A stretch of 64,000 nt of DNA from Yersinia vastinensis (GTDB taxonomy: Bacteria; Pseudomonadota; Gammaproteobacteria; Enterobacterales; Enterobacteriaceae). The notes beneath the pieces were generated by a model that did not search any database, was not told the origin of the DNA, and worked only from the letters and a program-made list of their open reading frames with translations. A program made the translations under genes and the position numbers. Shown here piece after piece: positions 19,315 through 28,869 of this stretch. Within the stretch, counting starts at the first letter, position 1. Every line of letters starts with the position of its first letter. The stretch lies in NCBI RefSeq assembly GCF_902726565.1, contig NZ_CACVAF010000008.1, forward strand, positions 124,001 through 188,000, in the 5' to 3' direction.

Positions 19315-20955
19315 TTACTGCACATCATTGATGTGTTCATCCCACTCTCTGGCTAACTGCACGGCATTCCCGGCATTGATTCGCCCGTAGCCATACCATT
19401 GGCTGTGCCCCTCTTTATCATAAAAACCATACTTTTTGTCTATTTGGTCACAGGTATATCGAATAATATCTTTAACCTCGAGAATAGTGAGCGACGGATT
19501 AACGGAGAGAATAAGGGCTGCCACACCCGCGGCTCCCGGACAGGCGCTGGAAGTCCCACTAAAGCTATTGGTATAGTTGCCAAAAATATCACCGGTATTT
19601 ACCGCACCTTTATTGTTGCCATATTCATTTCGTAAATCGGTCGTCCAGATGCCCGGTGTTAATGGTGTTGGGTGGAGTTCCATCGGATTGGCACAATCGC
19701 CGCTTGGGAAGGCGCACCACAGTGATTTGCCATAATCGCTGTAAGCGGAGCGCATACCGCGATCATTGCAGGCACCGACGGCAATGACATGCTTGTAGCT
19801 TGCATAACCGTCATTATCCACGGATTCATTGCCATTCCCTGCGGCAAAAAAGATGACACAACCTTTGCCATCACGCCCTTTTGTTACTGCATAATCAATT
19901 GCTGCGCGTGTTAACGCCGGAAGCTCGGCTATCACTTCGTGTTCAGGGTCATCTGGATCGAACCACATACCCTCGACCGGTCCCCAACTGCAAGAGATAA
20001 TATCTGCGCCCATATCGGCCGCCCAAACAAAAGCCAAAGCTTCCCCTAGTGAACCCAAGCCTTCAGCTAGCCGTATCGGCATGAGATTTGCCTCTGGCGC
20101 GACACCGGATGCACCATAACGACCATCGGCACAGGCGACCCCTGCACAAGGTGTTCCGTGAGTATCATTAGGCCCAGGGCTGGGGTCATTATTTGAACTC
20201 ACCCCCGAAAAGTTGGCTGGATGCACAATTTTCCCCTCACGCATAAACTCCGGATGGGTTAAATCAAAGCCATCATCAATGACGGCGATTGTGGTGCCTT
20301 TTCCTTGCGTCATTCTATGTGCGTCTTCCACATTGGCGCTGGCATCAACATCAATTTCAACCCGCACGACAGTTTTCTTCAAATGCCATTGATTTGGGTG
20401 AATAATCTTAGGTTCTTTATGATGAATTAACTCAGGATGGCAATGTTCAATATCATGACGTTTTAATATATCCTCAGCAAGAATAAAGACTTTATCTCCA
20501 GTGTTGGGTTGTGCGGAAACGAAATAGCCATTGGTCATAAAGGTTAATCTTACTTTAATAGTAAGGTTATATTGGCTGATTATTGTTTTGCATTCATCCT
20601 CCGTTAAGTCATCATTAAATTTAATAAACAAGTTCTCGGTATAAATAATAGGCTCTTTATTTCTCTCTGTTTTAAAGGCATAGCCAACAAATCTAACATC
20701 CCCATTCGCTGCTATGGCGGTCTTTAATTCATCTGTTTTGTTTTTGTTACATTGTATATCAACGACATACACATCAGCAGAGGCAAGAGTGAAAATAACC
20801 CTATATTGTGTGTTTTTTTTCATTACCTTATGCATCATCGCCGCAAAATCTTTCCCTTGCCGCATTCTAATAATGAACATGTCGTCTGATTTGATAATAG
20901 ATAGTGTTTTCCTATTATGATTTTGAACATCATATGTAACATTGAATTTCTTCAT
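19315..20955 (-). CDS. subtilisin-like (S8) serine protease inserted in the flagellar locus
   Basis: 546 residues. The subtilase domain (about 215-535) has the full catalytic triad: Asp227 (AVIDDGFD), His266 (NDTHGTPCAG), oxyanion Asn374 (FAAGNGN) and Ser469 (SFSGTSSACPG). The first 200 residues are an unrecognised, lysine-rich N-terminal region. No signal peptide or membrane segment is visible, so the enzyme is cytosolic, unless exported by a leaderless route such as the flagellar apparatus (speculative). AAGGAA precedes the ATG. It is transcribed against its neighbours, between cheZ and flhB, with its own AT-rich upstream region, which suggests later insertion. Substrate unknown. Confidence 0.88.
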   Translation of the reverse strand: MKKFNVTYDVQNHNRKTLSIIKSDDMFIIRMRQGKDFAAMMHKVMKKNTQYRVIFTLASADVYVVDIQCNKNKTDELKTAIAANGDVRFVGYAFKTERNKEPIIYTENLFIKFNDDLTEDECKTIISQYNLTIKVRLTFMTNGYFVSAQPNTGDKVFILAEDILKRHDIEHCHPELIHHKEPKIIHPNQWHLKKTVVRVEIDVDASANVEDAHRMTQGKGTTIAVIDDGFDLTHPEFMREGKIVHPANFSGVSSNNDPSPGPNDTHGTPCAGVACADGRYGASGVAPEANLMPIRLAEGLGSLGEALAFVWAADMGADIISCSWGPVEGMWFDPDDPEHEVIAELPALTRAAIDYAVTKGRDGKGCVIFFAAGNGNESVDNDGYASYKHVIAVGACNDRGMRSAYSDYGKSLWCAFPSGDCANPMELHPTPLTPGIWTTDLRNEYGNNKGAVNTGDIFGNYTNSFSGTSSACPGAAGVAALILSVNPSLTILEVKDIIRYTCDQIDKKYGFYDKEGHSQWYGYGRINAGNAVQLAREWDEHINDVQ

Positions 20956-21334
20956 CTCAATTTCCTTTTGATATGTTTAATTATCACTTAACTTAGTGTG
21001 ATAATTATTTTCAATTAACACTGGTGGGCAATAAAAATAACTGAGTTGGATTTGTTTCTTATATCACATCAAAAAGATCAGTTTATAAAAAAAGTTATTA
21101 TTAAACTTGAATTATTAAATTATCAGCCAGAGTGGTTTTGTTTTGGCTCCTAAAAATCACCGTGTGCAAACACTGGAGAGAAGGCGACGACTAGGGCTGA
21201 TCCGAGAAATAACCGCCTAATTGCAGCGTTGTTCCATCCATAGGCTGCCTAAATGTTTGTCATGCTAGGCAGCAATTTTACTGTTACTCATGTCTTTGAT
21301 ACGGGAACGCTCACGCTGAACAGGAATACCTGCT
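20956..21334. other. divergent control region between protease gene and flhB
   Basis: 379 bases. The half next to the protease is AT-rich and probably holds its promoter. The half next to flhB carries an 8-bp inverted repeat (GCTGCCTA at 21244 and TAGGCAGC at 21266, 14-base spacer). flhB operons in this family are FlhDC-dependent class 2; I cannot place the FlhDC box with confidence. Confidence 0.5.
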
Positions 21335-22483
21335 GTGGCTGAAGATAGCGATCTGGAAAAAAGCGAGGAACCCACAGCCCATAAGCTGGAGAAGGCTCGC
21401 GAGAAAGGCCAGATCCCGCGCTCGCGCGAACTGACCTCGATGCTGATGCTCGGGGCCGGTTTGGCGATCTTGTGGGTCTCTGGGGAGTCGATGGCGCGAC
21501 AACTTGCTGCCATGATTGCCCAAGGGTTGCATTTTGATCACGGCGTGGTGAGTGATGACAAGCAGATGCTGCGACAAATAGGCATGTTATTGAGCCAAAC
21601 GTTGATGGCGCTGCTGCCGATCTTTGCCGGCTTGGTGATAGTGGCGCTGGCAGTGCCGATGTTGTTAGGTGGCGTGTTGTTTAGCGGCGAATCGATCAAA
21701 TTTGATCTCAAGCGTATGAGCCTTATTTCTGGCTTGAAACGCATGTTTTCTTCTCAGGCGCTGGCCGAGTTACTCAAAGCCATTTTGAAAGCGACACTAG
21801 TCGGTTGGGTTACTGGCATTTTCCTCTGGCATAACTGGCCTGACATGATGCGGCTGATCGCCGCCCCCCCAATAGCCGCTTTAGGTGATGCACTCCACTT
21901 GATTATTTTTTGCGGATTGGTGGTGGTATTGGGGCTAACTCCGATGGTTGGGTTCGACGTGTTCTTCCAAATAACCAGCCATATTAAAAAATTGCGTATG
22001 ACCAAGCAGGAAATACGCGATGAGTTCAAAGATCAAGAGGGTGACCCGCATGTGAAAGGGCGTATACGTCAACAGCAGCGGGCTATGGCCCGCCGGCGAA
22101 TGATGGCCGATGTACCGAAAGCCGATGTCATCGTGACTAACCCGACACACTATGCTGTGGCACTGCAATATAACGAGGCCAAGATGAGCGCGCCCAAAGT
22201 CTTGGCGAAAGGTGCGGGCGCTGTTGCGTTACGTATCCGTGAGCTGGGTGCCGAACATCGCATTCCTTTATTAGAGGCCCCGCCGCTGGCCCGAGCATTA
22301 TTCCGGCACAGCGATGTTGGCCAACATATTCCCGCCACCCTGTATGCAGCGGTGGCAGAAGTCCTTGCCTGGGTCTATCAGCTAAAACGCTGGAAGCGGG
22401 AAGGTGGGTTAATCCCGAAAAAACCTGAACATCTGCCGGTACCGGAAGGGCTGGATTTTGCAACAGAGAGTGAGACTGACTAA
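21335..22483 (+). CDS. flhB: flagellar export switch protein FlhB
   Basis: 382-residue membrane component of the flagellar type III export gate. Four membrane helices lie in the first 210 residues. The cytoplasmic domain has the NPTH autocleavage site (VIVTNPTHYAVAL), which switches export from rod/hook to filament substrates after hook completion. GTG start with AGGAA 8 bases upstream. The stop overlaps the flhA start (TAATG). Confidence 0.97.
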   Translation: MAEDSDLEKSEEPTAHKLEKAREKGQIPRSRELTSMLMLGAGLAILWVSGESMARQLAAMIAQGLHFDHGVVSDDKQMLRQIGMLLSQTLMALLPIFAGLVIVALAVPMLLGGVLFSGESIKFDLKRMSLISGLKRMFSSQALAELLKAILKATLVGWVTGIFLWHNWPDMMRLIAAPPIAALGDALHLIIFCGLVVVLGLTPMVGFDVFFQITSHIKKLRMTKQEIRDEFKDQEGDPHVKGRIRQQQRAMARRRMMADVPKADVIVTNPTHYAVALQYNEAKMSAPKVLAKGAGAVALRIRELGAEHRIPLLEAPPLARALFRHSDVGQHIPATLYAAVAEVLAWVYQLKRWKREGGLIPKKPEHLPVPEGLDFATESETD

Positions 22484-24561
22484 TGGCTAACTTGGCCGCC
22501 CTGCTACGTTTACCGGGCAACTTTAAAGATACGCAGTGGCAAGTTCTTGCCGGGCCAATTCTGATCTTAATGATCTTGTCGATGATGGTGTTGCCGCTCC
22601 CACCATTCATCCTTGATTTGCTATTTACCTTCAACATTGCACTGTCCATCATGGTGCTGCTGGTTGCTATGTTTACCCAGCGCACCTTAGATTTCGCCGC
22701 ATTCCCTACCATTTTGCTGTTTTCAACATTATTGCGTTTGTCGCTAAACGTGGCCTCAACTCGTATCATTCTAATGGATGGTCATACGGGGGCGGCGGCG
22801 GCGGGTCGCGTAGTTGAAGCCTTTGGTCACTTTCTGGTAGGCGGTAACTTTGCCATTGGTATCGTGGTCTTTATCATTTTGGTTATCATTAACTTTATGG
22901 TTATCACCAAAGGGGCAGGGCGTATTGCTGAAGTTGGGGCGCGTTTTGTGCTGGATGGGATGCCCGGTAAGCAGATGGCAATCGATGCGGACTTAAATGC
23001 CGGATTAATTGGTGAAGATGAGGCGAAGAAACGCCGCTCGGATGTCACCCAAGAAGCGGACTTCTATGGCTCTATGGACGGGGCGAGTAAGTTTGTTCGT
23101 GGCGATGCCGTTGCCGGGTTATTGATCATGGCTATTAACGTGGTTGGTGGTTTGCTGGTCGGGGTACTGCAGCACAATATGGCTGTCGGCCATGCGGCAG
23201 AAACCTATACGTTGCTGACCATTGGTGATGGCTTGGTGGCACAGATCCCGGCATTGGTTATCTCCACTGCGGCGGGTGTGATTGTGACTCGCGTCAGCAC
23301 TGATCAGGATGTGGGCCAACAAATGGTCACCCAGTTGTTCAACAACCCAAGGGTGATGGTGTTGAGTGCCAGTGTTTTAGGCTTGTTGGGCATGGTGCCG
23401 GGAATGCCTAACTTTGTCTTCCTGCTATTTACCGCAGCCCTGCTGGCATTGGCTTGGCATTTACGCGGCAAACAAAAACAGCAACCCGCAGTGGCTGAAT
23501 CCCCCGTTGTGCAAGATCAACAACAAGCCACTGAAGCAACATGGTCAGATGTTCAGTTGGAAGATCCTTTGGGGATGGAAGTGGGTTATCGCCTGATTCC
23601 AATGGTGGATTTCCAGCAAAATGGTGAGTTATTGGGCCGAATTCGCAGTATCCGTAAAAAGTTTGCCCAAGAAATGGGCTACCTGCCACCGGTCGTACAT
23701 ATCAGGGATAATCTGGAACTGCCCCCCGCCAGCTATCGAATATTAATGAAAGGGGTTGAAATTGGCAGTGGTGAAGCGCATCCAGGTCGCTGGTTAGCCA
23801 TCAACCCAGGTAATGCCGTTGGCACATTGCCCGGCGAGGCGACCCATGATCCAGCCTTTGGTTTGGCGGCGGTGTGGATTGAAAGTGCATTACGTGAACA
23901 GGCACAGATTCAGGGCTTTACTGTGGTTGAAGCAAGTACCGTTGTTGCAACTCACCTCAATCACCTGATTAGCCAATTTGCGAGTGAACTGTTTGGTCGC
24001 CAAGAAACCCAACAACTACTGGATCGTGTCACGCAAGAGATGCCGAAGCTGACGGAAGACTTTATCCCCGGTGTCGTCACTCTCACCACGCTGCATAAGG
24101 TATTGCAGAATCTATTGATGGAGCGAGTCTCAATCCGCGATATGCGCACCATTATTGAAACTTTGGCTGAACACGCACCGAATCAAACCGATCCATACGA
24201 ATTAACCGCCGTGGTGCGTGTTGCATTAGGCCGCTCTATTGCACAGCAGTGGTTTCCCGGTACTGGCGAAATTCAGGTCATTGGACTGGATGCCGCACTG
24301 GAACGCTTGTTATTGCAGGCTCTGCAAGGAGGAGGGGGGTTAGAACCGGGTCTGGCAGACCGCTTATTAGAACAAGCAAAACAGGCATTACAACGCCAAG
24401 AGATGCTGGGCGCGCCGCCAGTATTGTTGGTCAATCATGCACTCCGGGCACTATTGGCTCGTTTCCTGCGTCGCAGCTTGCCGCAGATGGTGGTGCTCTC
24501 GAATCTGGAAATTGGTGATAATCGCCAAATCCGCATGACATCCACAATAGGAGCGGCATGA
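22483..24561 (+). CDS. flhA: flagellar export gate protein FlhA
   Basis: 692 residues. About eight N-terminal membrane helices, the FHIPEP-type loop (RIAEVGARFVLDGMPGKQMA, about 145-165) and a large cytosolic C-terminal domain that forms the nonameric ring and docks chaperone-substrate complexes. Full length and intact. Translationally coupled to flhB and overlapping flhE. Confidence 0.97.
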   Translation: MANLAALLRLPGNFKDTQWQVLAGPILILMILSMMVLPLPPFILDLLFTFNIALSIMVLLVAMFTQRTLDFAAFPTILLFSTLLRLSLNVASTRIILMDGHTGAAAAGRVVEAFGHFLVGGNFAIGIVVFIILVIINFMVITKGAGRIAEVGARFVLDGMPGKQMAIDADLNAGLIGEDEAKKRRSDVTQEADFYGSMDGASKFVRGDAVAGLLIMAINVVGGLLVGVLQHNMAVGHAAETYTLLTIGDGLVAQIPALVISTAAGVIVTRVSTDQDVGQQMVTQLFNNPRVMVLSASVLGLLGMVPGMPNFVFLLFTAALLALAWHLRGKQKQQPAVAESPVVQDQQQATEATWSDVQLEDPLGMEVGYRLIPMVDFQQNGELLGRIRSIRKKFAQEMGYLPPVVHIRDNLELPPASYRILMKGVEIGSGEAHPGRWLAINPGNAVGTLPGEATHDPAFGLAAVWIESALREQAQIQGFTVVEASTVVATHLNHLISQFASELFGRQETQQLLDRVTQEMPKLTEDFIPGVVTLTTLHKVLQNLLMERVSIRDMRTIIETLAEHAPNQTDPYELTAVVRVALGRSIAQQWFPGTGEIQVIGLDAALERLLLQALQGGGGLEPGLADRLLEQAKQALQRQEMLGAPPVLLVNHALRALLARFLRRSLPQMVVLSNLEIGDNRQIRMTSTIGAA

Positions 24562-24983
24562 TGCTCATTCGTCTTTCCCCTACCATGATTGGCATTGTGC
24601 TTTCAGCCTGTTTGTTGCCATTAAGTGCAGTGGCTTCCGGTTCTTGGGTGGCGGACGATATTGGCGTGACACAGAGTTTACGGGGGGTGGCAACATCGGC
24701 CAAACCGTTAAGTTCACCAGCGGCATTGGCGCAGGAGAATGCGCGAATTGTGTCGGTAGGCTGGCGCTACCAATTGATGTCGGCCGCGCCAGCGGGGTTG
24801 CAAGTGAAGCTATGTACTCCCACCCGCTGTATGCCGCTAGAAGGGGGGAGCGGGCAAAGTCGAGGGTTGGCAGGTGAACCTGCCGCAACCCAACTGACGT
24901 TTGTATATTTTATGGCAGGTACCGGCCGAGTTAATCCGCCGCTGCAAGTGCTCAGTCACCAAGTGTTGGTCAACTACCGTTAA
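24561..24983 (+). CDS. flhE: flagellar protein FlhE
   Basis: 140-residue exported protein with a signal peptide ending AVASG (cleavage after about residue 25). The body contains two cysteines (LCTPTRCMPL), probably disulfide-linked. FlhE is periplasmic and in Salmonella prevents proton leak through the export gate. The second of two adjacent ATGs is preferred because AGGAG lies 7 bases upstream. Last gene of flhBAE. Confidence 0.92.
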   Translation: MLIRLSPTMIGIVLSACLLPLSAVASGSWVADDIGVTQSLRGVATSAKPLSSPAALAQENARIVSVGWRYQLMSAAPAGLQVKLCTPTRCMPLEGGSGQSRGLAGEPAATQLTFVYFMAGTGRVNPPLQVLSHQVLVNYR

Positions 24984-25184
24984 TCACAAAAATATCGGTA
25001 ATCGCAAAGAATGGCTAACCACAAAATCAGACGATAACCATATCGGGTAAATGCAGGTAAAACAGATAAGAGGGAGGGGTTTTAACGGCCTACTGTTGAG
25101 TTCTTTTGCCTGTGCCACTGCAGCTACCGACAGAGTCATGACACTACAAAAAACCAAACTAAATAATACGCGTTGTATTTTCAT
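24984..25184 (-). CDS. small exported protein of unknown function, convergent with flhE
   Basis: 66 residues starting MKIQRVLFSLVFCSVMTLSV with a clear signal peptide (cleavage likely after AVAQA), preceded by CGAGGAAAC. The mature part is short, proline- and cysteine-containing (PLICFTCIYP) and resembles no family I know. The stop codon abuts the flhE stop. The signal peptide and ribosome-binding site favour a real gene; the odd C-terminal half could reflect a decayed or frameshifted frame. Confidence 0.45.
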   Translation of the reverse strand: MKIQRVLFSLVFCSVMTLSVAAVAQAKELNSRPLKPLPLICFTCIYPIWLSSDFVVSHSLRLPIFL

Positions 25185-25401
25185 ATAGTTTCCTCGAAAC
25201 CAGACAAAGCATTGTCCGACCACGAGAGATTAACGCATCGTGAAACCAGAGAATAATCCCTTTTTTGAGTGAACAATAAGCAAAGTCATCACAACAGGTG
25301 AGAGTAGTTCGGGGCTGAGAATAGCCGCAGACATAAGCCCGAGTGGGGAAATTTATCTCTGCGGAGCACTAAATGCAGTTGTGAATAACGGCAGGAGACA
25401 A

Positions 25402-25845
25402 CTAAATCCCGATCTTTCGGCCCAGTAAACTGGCCCCTTTAGAGTGGCCATCAGGCCCGTACAATGACTGGCTGTAGCGAGTCTTGAGCACCGCCAGAGC
25501 TTGAGCATTATGCTCAATGTGCTGTTGCAACAATAAGCCATTGTGCAGGTTGCTGTATTGGAGGCTTTCGGCTAATTCCAACATACGCTGCCAACGCACG
25601 GCCAGTTCGACCATGCTGCTATAAGGTGCTTTCATATTAACCGTTTTTTCGGTGGTGAGCCGAGTTTGATCCAGATAGGCCAAGGTTGCCAGTATTGAGC
25701 TTTTTTGTTCGGTTACACCTTGCAATACTGTCCCTTGAATCCGACCAGAGCATAGCAATTGCTGCTCTTGCGCGACCACTGTCTTCAGCAATTCCAGAAG
25801 TTCCAGTTGTTGGTCCAGATTGGTCTGTAATCTTTCCACCACCAC
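25402..25845 (-). CDS. flgN: flagellar export chaperone FlgN
   Basis: 147-residue, mostly helical chaperone for hook-associated proteins FlgK and FlgL, escorting them to FlhA. It matches the FlgN family in length and in the leucine/glutamine-rich N-terminal coiled coil (LDQQLELLELLKTVVAQEQQ). Three GTG codons in a row open the frame after AAAGGA; the second or third has better spacing, so the start may be 3-6 bases later. Second gene of flgMN. Confidence 0.9.
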   Translation of the reverse strand: MVVERLQTNLDQQLELLELLKTVVAQEQQLLCSGRIQGTVLQGVTEQKSSILATLAYLDQTRLTTEKTVNMKAPYSSMVELAVRWQRMLELAESLQYSNLHNGLLLQQHIEHNAQALAVLKTRYSQSLYGPDGHSKGASLLGRKIGI

Positions 25846-25878
25846 GTATCCTTTTACGGTTAAAGATTGTTGCTATCT

Positions 25879-26178
25879 TTAGCTATTCTTCAAATCATCC
25901 GCGACATTTTTCAGCAGGGCATCAGCAATTTTACCGGTGTCCATGGTCAGTTGGCCTGAGCGAATAGCCGCTTTTAATGTTTCGACGCGTTCTACATTGA
26001 TATCCTGACTGCCCGGTTGCATCAGTTTTGCCTGCGCATCACTCAATTTAACCTCGGTACCACTGACTTGCGTTTTTGTTTGGGTCGACGGTTTACGCGC
26101 CTGTTGCGCAATATCACTGGTTTCCCGTGGCTGCACTTGTGTTACCGGTAATAGCGGTTGAGTGCGTTCAATACTCAT
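25879..26178 (-). CDS. flgM: anti-sigma-28 factor FlgM
   Basis: 99-residue anti-sigma factor that holds FliA inactive until it is exported through the finished hook. The N terminus [12 protein letters not shown] carries the export signal; the C-terminal half (about 45-95, [20 protein letters not shown]) is the FliA-binding part. A perfect sigma-28 promoter lies upstream, giving the usual feedback loop. Confidence 0.95.
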   Translation of the reverse strand: MSIERTQPLLPVTQVQPRETSDIAQQARKPSTQTKTQVSGTEVKLSDAQAKLMQPGSQDINVERVETLKAAIRSGQLTMDTGKIADALLKNVADDLKNS

Positions 26179-26295
26179 ATTGTGTTGCTCCCTTTATAGC
26201 GGGATTGACGTTTATCGACCCGCGAGACTTTATTTTTTTACAAAAAGAATCGCGGGATTGTCACTGTGTGACCCGCAAATAACTGCATACCAAAG

Positions 26296-26322
26296 TTATC
26301 GGCAAAGGTTACAAAAACTTTA
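26296..26322 (-). promoter_or_regulatory. consensus sigma-28 promoter of flgMN
   Basis: Read on the - strand: TAAAGTTT-N11-GCCGATAA, identical to the FliA consensus in both boxes and spacing. It sits in the flgA-flgM gap, so flgMN can be transcribed by FliA independently of flgA, in addition to read-through from the flgA promoter. Confidence 0.95.
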
Positions 26323-26326
26323 ATCA

Positions 26327-27004
26327 CTATAACATAATGAGAATTGTCCCATCCTCGGCCACGGTCCCACTGACGATTTGGCCCGATGGCATACGCACTC
26401 GTACGTTATCTTGAATGGCCGCATTATTCATGGCTTTGCCATTACTATTCACATTAAATCCATCACCTTGCGCTAATACTTGTACATCTTGTCCCGCCTT
26501 TATGACCCACAGGCGGCGCATCATATTGCGTGTTAGCGGTTGGCCGGCATTAATGCGCCGTAAACTTACAGCACCTTGAGCAGAATGAGGGTCCAGCAAT
26601 GCACCGAGAGGCAAGGTATCGAGCCGACCTTGCTTCATCTCGATATCCTGCGGGGTAATTTTCACTCCGCTGGCGAGTTGGCGAGCCGCAACAGCATAGC
26701 GCCCGCTGACTTGTACTTGAGTCTGGATAAAGCGACGTTGCCCATCGCAACGCACGGATAGACTGATATTTCCCCAAGGGCGCGCATTGGGGGGCAGTGT
26801 GATTTCAGGCATTTCACATTGTGGCCACTGGCTCTGTGGTGTTTTGATGACAACCTTTACTTGACTGTCTTTGTCCGGATACTGTTGTTGGAAGAATTGA
26901 TTTACCTGCGCAGATAAATCTGCCGCCACTGCTTGATGCGCCAGTGCCTGACTCGCCAGCAGCCCCATCGCTAATGTTATGGCGCCACTTCTTTTTATCG
27001 CCAT
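26327..27004 (-). CDS. flgA: P-ring assembly chaperone FlgA
   Basis: 225-residue periplasmic protein required for assembly of the P ring (FlgI). N-terminal signal peptide (MAIKRSGAITLAMGLLASQA, cleavage after AVAA) and a C-terminal SAF domain (about 90-225: YAVAARQLASGVKITPQDIE, LRRINAGQPLTRNMM). The ATG at 27004 follows AGGAAA; an in-frame TTG precedes it. Divergent from flgB across 190 bases containing the class 2 control region. Confidence 0.95.
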   Translation of the reverse strand: MAIKRSGAITLAMGLLASQALAHQAVAADLSAQVNQFFQQQYPDKDSQVKVVIKTPQSQWPQCEMPEITLPPNARPWGNISLSVRCDGQRRFIQTQVQVSGRYAVAARQLASGVKITPQDIEMKQGRLDTLPLGALLDPHSAQGAVSLRRINAGQPLTRNMMRRLWVIKAGQDVQVLAQGDGFNVNSNGKAMNNAAIQDNVRVRMPSGQIVSGTVAEDGTILIML

Positions 27005-27197
27005 CAATTTTCCTCTTCACCTGCACAATTTTGGCCGTTCTTTTATTACCCACAGCCTCTTTTCGCACACTAGTGTACCTGTACCGCAAGAAGGTTAAGG
27101 GGATAAATAGCGACGCATTTTGCCCTTATTCTGACGATAGGCTTCCCTGTGCGACGTTTATGCTGTCGACTCCAAATTCTAACCTTGCGGGGGGACT

Positions 27198-27611
27198 ATG
27201 CTCGACAAACTGGACGGTGCTCTGCGTTTTCAACAAGAAGCGCTTAACTTACGCGCTCAACGACAGGAGATCCTGTCGTCCAACATTGCAAACGCAGATA
27301 CACCCGGCTTTCAGGCGCGTGATATTGATTTCTCCAGCCAACTGAAAAAAGTGATGGAGCAAGGGCGTGCCAATGGTACAGGGGTGTCGCTCAGTTTAAC
27401 GTCAGCCCGTCATATCCCGGCAAGCACAGTTCAGCCACCTGATCTTGATCTGTTATTCCGTGTACCAGATCAGCCATCAATGGATGGCAACACAGTGGAT
27501 ATGGACCGTGAACGTACCAATTTTGCCGATAACAGCCTGAAATATCAGACCGATTTGACTGTCCTTGGCAGTCAGATTAAAGGGATGATTTCAGTGTTAC
27601 AACAAGGATAA
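27198..27611 (+). CDS. flgB: flagellar proximal rod protein FlgB
   Basis: 137-residue rod protein; begins the flgBCDEFGHIJ operon. It has the conserved rod/hook N-terminal motif [16 protein letters not shown] and a C-terminal helix ([17 protein letters not shown]). Exported by the flagellar type III system without a cleaved signal. Confidence 0.97.
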   Translation: MLDKLDGALRFQQEALNLRAQRQEILSSNIANADTPGFQARDIDFSSQLKKVMEQGRANGTGVSLSLTSARHIPASTVQPPDLDLLFRVPDQPSMDGNTVDMDRERTNFADNSLKYQTDLTVLGSQIKGMISVLQQG

Positions 27612-27616
27612 GACGT

Positions 27617-28021
27617 ATGTCTTTACTGAATATTTTTGATATTGCCGGTTCTGCATTATCAGCTCAGTCGCAGCGAATGAACGTCAGCGCCAGTAACATG
27701 GCAAACGCCGACAGTGTCACTGGCCCGGATGGTCAGCCTTATCGCGCCAAGCAAGTGGTATTTCAGGTCGCCGCTCAACCAGGGCAAGAGACGGGTGGGG
27801 TGCGAGTTTCCCAGATAGTCGATGACCCTTCGCCAGACCGTTTGGTCTTCCAACCGGGTAATCCGCTGGCCGATGCCAAGGGATATGTCCGTATGCCTAA
27901 CGTAGATGTGACCGGTGAGATGGTAAACACCATTTCAGCTTCACGTAGCTATCAAGCCAACGTTGAAGTGTTGAATACGACGAAATCTCTGATGCTCAAA
28001 ACACTGACATTGGGCCAATAA
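27617..28021 (+). CDS. flgC: flagellar proximal rod protein FlgC
   Basis: 134-residue rod protein. N-terminal [20 protein letters not shown] and C-terminal [20 protein letters not shown] are the terminal coiled-coil elements shared by rod and hook proteins. Five bases after flgB. Confidence 0.97.
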   Translation: MSLLNIFDIAGSALSAQSQRMNVSASNMANADSVTGPDGQPYRAKQVVFQVAAQPGQETGGVRVSQIVDDPSPDRLVFQPGNPLADAKGYVRMPNVDVTGEMVNTISASRSYQANVEVLNTTKSLMLKTLTLGQ

Positions 28022-28036
28022 CAGGAGCCTGCATAA

Positions 28037-28723
28037 ATGGCTATTACCAATTCTCTGACCGATAGCGATTACGGTATCACCAGCACCACCGGGACTAGCT
28101 CGACTACCGGCAGCACCAGTCAGGATCTGCAAAACAGCTTTCTGACCCTGTTGGTCGCGCAGTTAAAGAATCAGGACCCGACCAACCCAATGCAAAACAA
28201 CGAGTTGACCACGCAATTGGCGCAGATCAACACCGTGAGTGGTATTGAAAAACTGAATACAACCTTGGGTTCCATTTCCGGGCAAATCGACAGCAGCCAA
28301 TCTTTGCAAGCCAGTAGCTTGATTGGTCATGGCGTGATGATCCCAGGCACCACCATATTAGCAGGCACTCAAGATGGCACGGTCACCACCACGCCATTTG
28401 GTGTTGAGCTGGAACGTTCAGCCGATAAAGTGACCGCCACTATCACTGATAGCAATGGTCTGGCAGTTCGCACCATAGAAATAGGTAGCCTGACGGCGGG
28501 CGTGCACTCCTTTACATGGGATGGCTCACTGGAAGCCGGTGGCAATGCGCCAGATGGGGCTTACACCGTGACCATTACTGCCAGCAGTGGGAGTGAATCG
28601 CTGGTTGCTACCCCACTTAGCTACGCCATTGTTAATGGTGTGACCCGCGGTAGCGATGGGTCCAAATTGGATTTGGGCATGGCGGGAACAACCACCATGG
28701 ATAACATCCGTCAAATTTTGTAA
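28037..28723 (+). CDS. flgD: hook cap / scaffold protein FlgD
   Basis: 228 residues. The N-terminal export and capping region (LQNSFLTLLVAQLKNQDPTN) is followed by the tudor-like and fibronectin-like domains of FlgD (SLIGHGVMIPG ... FTWDGSLEAGGNAPDGAYT). It caps the growing hook and is discarded when the hook is complete. Confidence 0.96.
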   Translation: MAITNSLTDSDYGITSTTGTSSTTGSTSQDLQNSFLTLLVAQLKNQDPTNPMQNNELTTQLAQINTVSGIEKLNTTLGSISGQIDSSQSLQASSLIGHGVMIPGTTILAGTQDGTVTTTPFGVELERSADKVTATITDSNGLAVRTIEIGSLTAGVHSFTWDGSLEAGGNAPDGAYTVTITASSGSESLVATPLSYAIVNGVTRGSDGSKLDLGMAGTTTMDNIRQIL

Positions 28724-28762
28724 GCCGAATCGTTGACGGAAGCAGCAGTAAAACAACATTAC

Positions 28763-28791
28763 GGTGGGTCAATGATTTGCACTGACTCACC
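28763..28791 (+). terminator. weak hairpin between flgD and flgE
   Basis: GGTGGGTCA and TGACTCACC form a 9-bp stem with one G-U pair and an 11-base loop, followed by TTCATTTTT. It resembles a leaky intrinsic terminator or an RNA processing site in the 146-base flgD-flgE gap and could lower transcription of distal genes. Confidence 0.5.
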
Positions 28792-28869
28792 TTCATTTTT
28801 AAACGTGGCATTTGATATGTCATCAATGCTTAAGGTCTCTCATCGACCTCGAATTTAACGGAGAAGAAA

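Noticed and set aside
22137-22769. 210-codon antisense ORF across the flhB/flhA junction, and many other long antisense frames over flg and fli genes
   Set aside because: They lie wholly inside clearly conserved genes on the other strand, have no ribosome-binding site or recognisable family, and are explained by the codon bias of the real genes.
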